A stretch of DNA of 11,786 bases from an uncultured Prevotellaceae bacterium (GTDB taxonomy: Bacteria; Bacteroidota; Bacteroidia; Bacteroidales; Bacteroidaceae). The stretch spans positions 1 to 11,786 of the forward strand of contig CAMKTM010000060.1 in the NCBI GenBank assembly GCA_946415695.1, read 5' to 3'. The translations under genes and the position numbers were made by a program. Below the pieces are notes generated by a model. That model saw only the letters and a program-made list of their open reading frames with translations. It ran no database searches and was not told the DNA's origin. Below are positions 11,688 to 11,786 of this stretch, piece after piece. Positions within the stretch are counted from its first letter, which is position 1, and each line of letters begins with the position of its first letter.

Positions 11688-11786
11688 TTAATTGACTTCT
11701 ATCAGCACCTCGGAGAGGGTGGGGTGGATGTGGACTGTCTCGCGCAACTGGCGGAGCGTGGCGCCGAGCGTGATGAAGGCCGTCAC
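11688..11786 (-). CDS. C-terminal end of a dihydrolipoyl-dehydrogenase-like flavoprotein (partial)
   Basis: Only the last 32 codons are in the window, reading from the right edge to TAA at 11688-11690. The peptide includes GATLRQLRETVHIHPTLSEVL, split here as GATLRQLRET then VHIHPTLSEVL. HPTLSE is the hallmark of the C-terminal dimerisation domain of class I pyridine nucleotide-disulfide oxidoreductases, where the His before Pro acts with the following Glu as the active-site base of the partner subunit. It may be lipoamide dehydrogenase itself or a related NAD(P)/FAD oxidoreductase; the rest of the gene is needed to say. It converges on the LRR gene. Confidence 0.8.
   Translation of the reverse strand: MTAFITLGATLRQLRETVHIHPTLSEVLIEVN

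Overview
The window looks like chromosomal DNA of a Bacteroidales member, most probably a Prevotellaceae (Prevotella-like) gut, oral or rumen bacterium. Reasons: several upstream regions carry the Bacteroidetes -7 box TAnnTTTG; there is a BspA-type leucine-rich-repeat protein; the first gene is a modular secreted protein ending in the Bacteroidetes-style short sorting tail (IYNLAGQR...NGKKV); threonine catabolism uses the short-chain (SDR) threonine dehydrogenase; and a TonB-dependent receptor is present. The genus is inferred from gene style, not proven.

Layout. 1-2952 (+): 3' part of a large multidomain surface or secreted protein, cut by the window edge. 3096-3278 (+): a 60-residue peptide gene of unknown function, followed by a strong hairpin. 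3467-4110 (+): a higB-higA type toxin-antitoxin pair with its own promoter, an inverted repeat over the -33 box, and a Shine-Dalgarno sequence ahead of the antitoxin. 4212-5399 (-): kbl, glycine C-acetyltransferase. 5534-7636 (-): a TonB-dependent outer-membrane receptor, preceded on the same strand by a small Cys/His-rich membrane protein (7813-8163, -). 8324-9277 (+): SDR-type L-threonine 3-dehydrogenase. 9693-10970 (+): BspA-like leucine-rich-repeat secreted protein. 11688-11786 (-): the last 32 codons of a dihydrolipoyl-dehydrogenase-like flavoprotein.

How the genes work together. Tdh (threonine to 2-amino-3-ketobutyrate) and Kbl (2-amino-3-ketobutyrate plus CoA to glycine plus acetyl-CoA) form the two-step threonine degradation pathway. 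Here they sit on opposite strands with the receptor locus between them. The small Cys/His-rich membrane protein and the receptor probably form one transcription unit, plausibly for metal or metallophore uptake (inference). HigBA is a self-contained stability or stress module.

The intergenic DNA is unusually structured. Almost every gene boundary carries its own family of short-period or inverted repeats: a 17-bp hairpin at 2962-3017, a terminator at 3324-3368, a 16-bp perfect hairpin at 4154-4192, a CGTTATnn array at 5435-5464, a 26-bp inverted repeat at 7741-7820, a 27-bp perfect hairpin with a T8 tract at 9320-9413, a 44-bp perfect palindrome at 9482-9525, and a hairpin-rich 0.7-kb tract at 10971-11687 that includes a 22-nt-period repeat. 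No rRNA, tRNA, insertion sequence or CRISPR array was seen. I did not find a clearly new multi-gene system. The best leads are the palindrome cluster, the repeat tract before the right edge, the small peptide gene, and the Cys/His membrane protein paired with the receptor.
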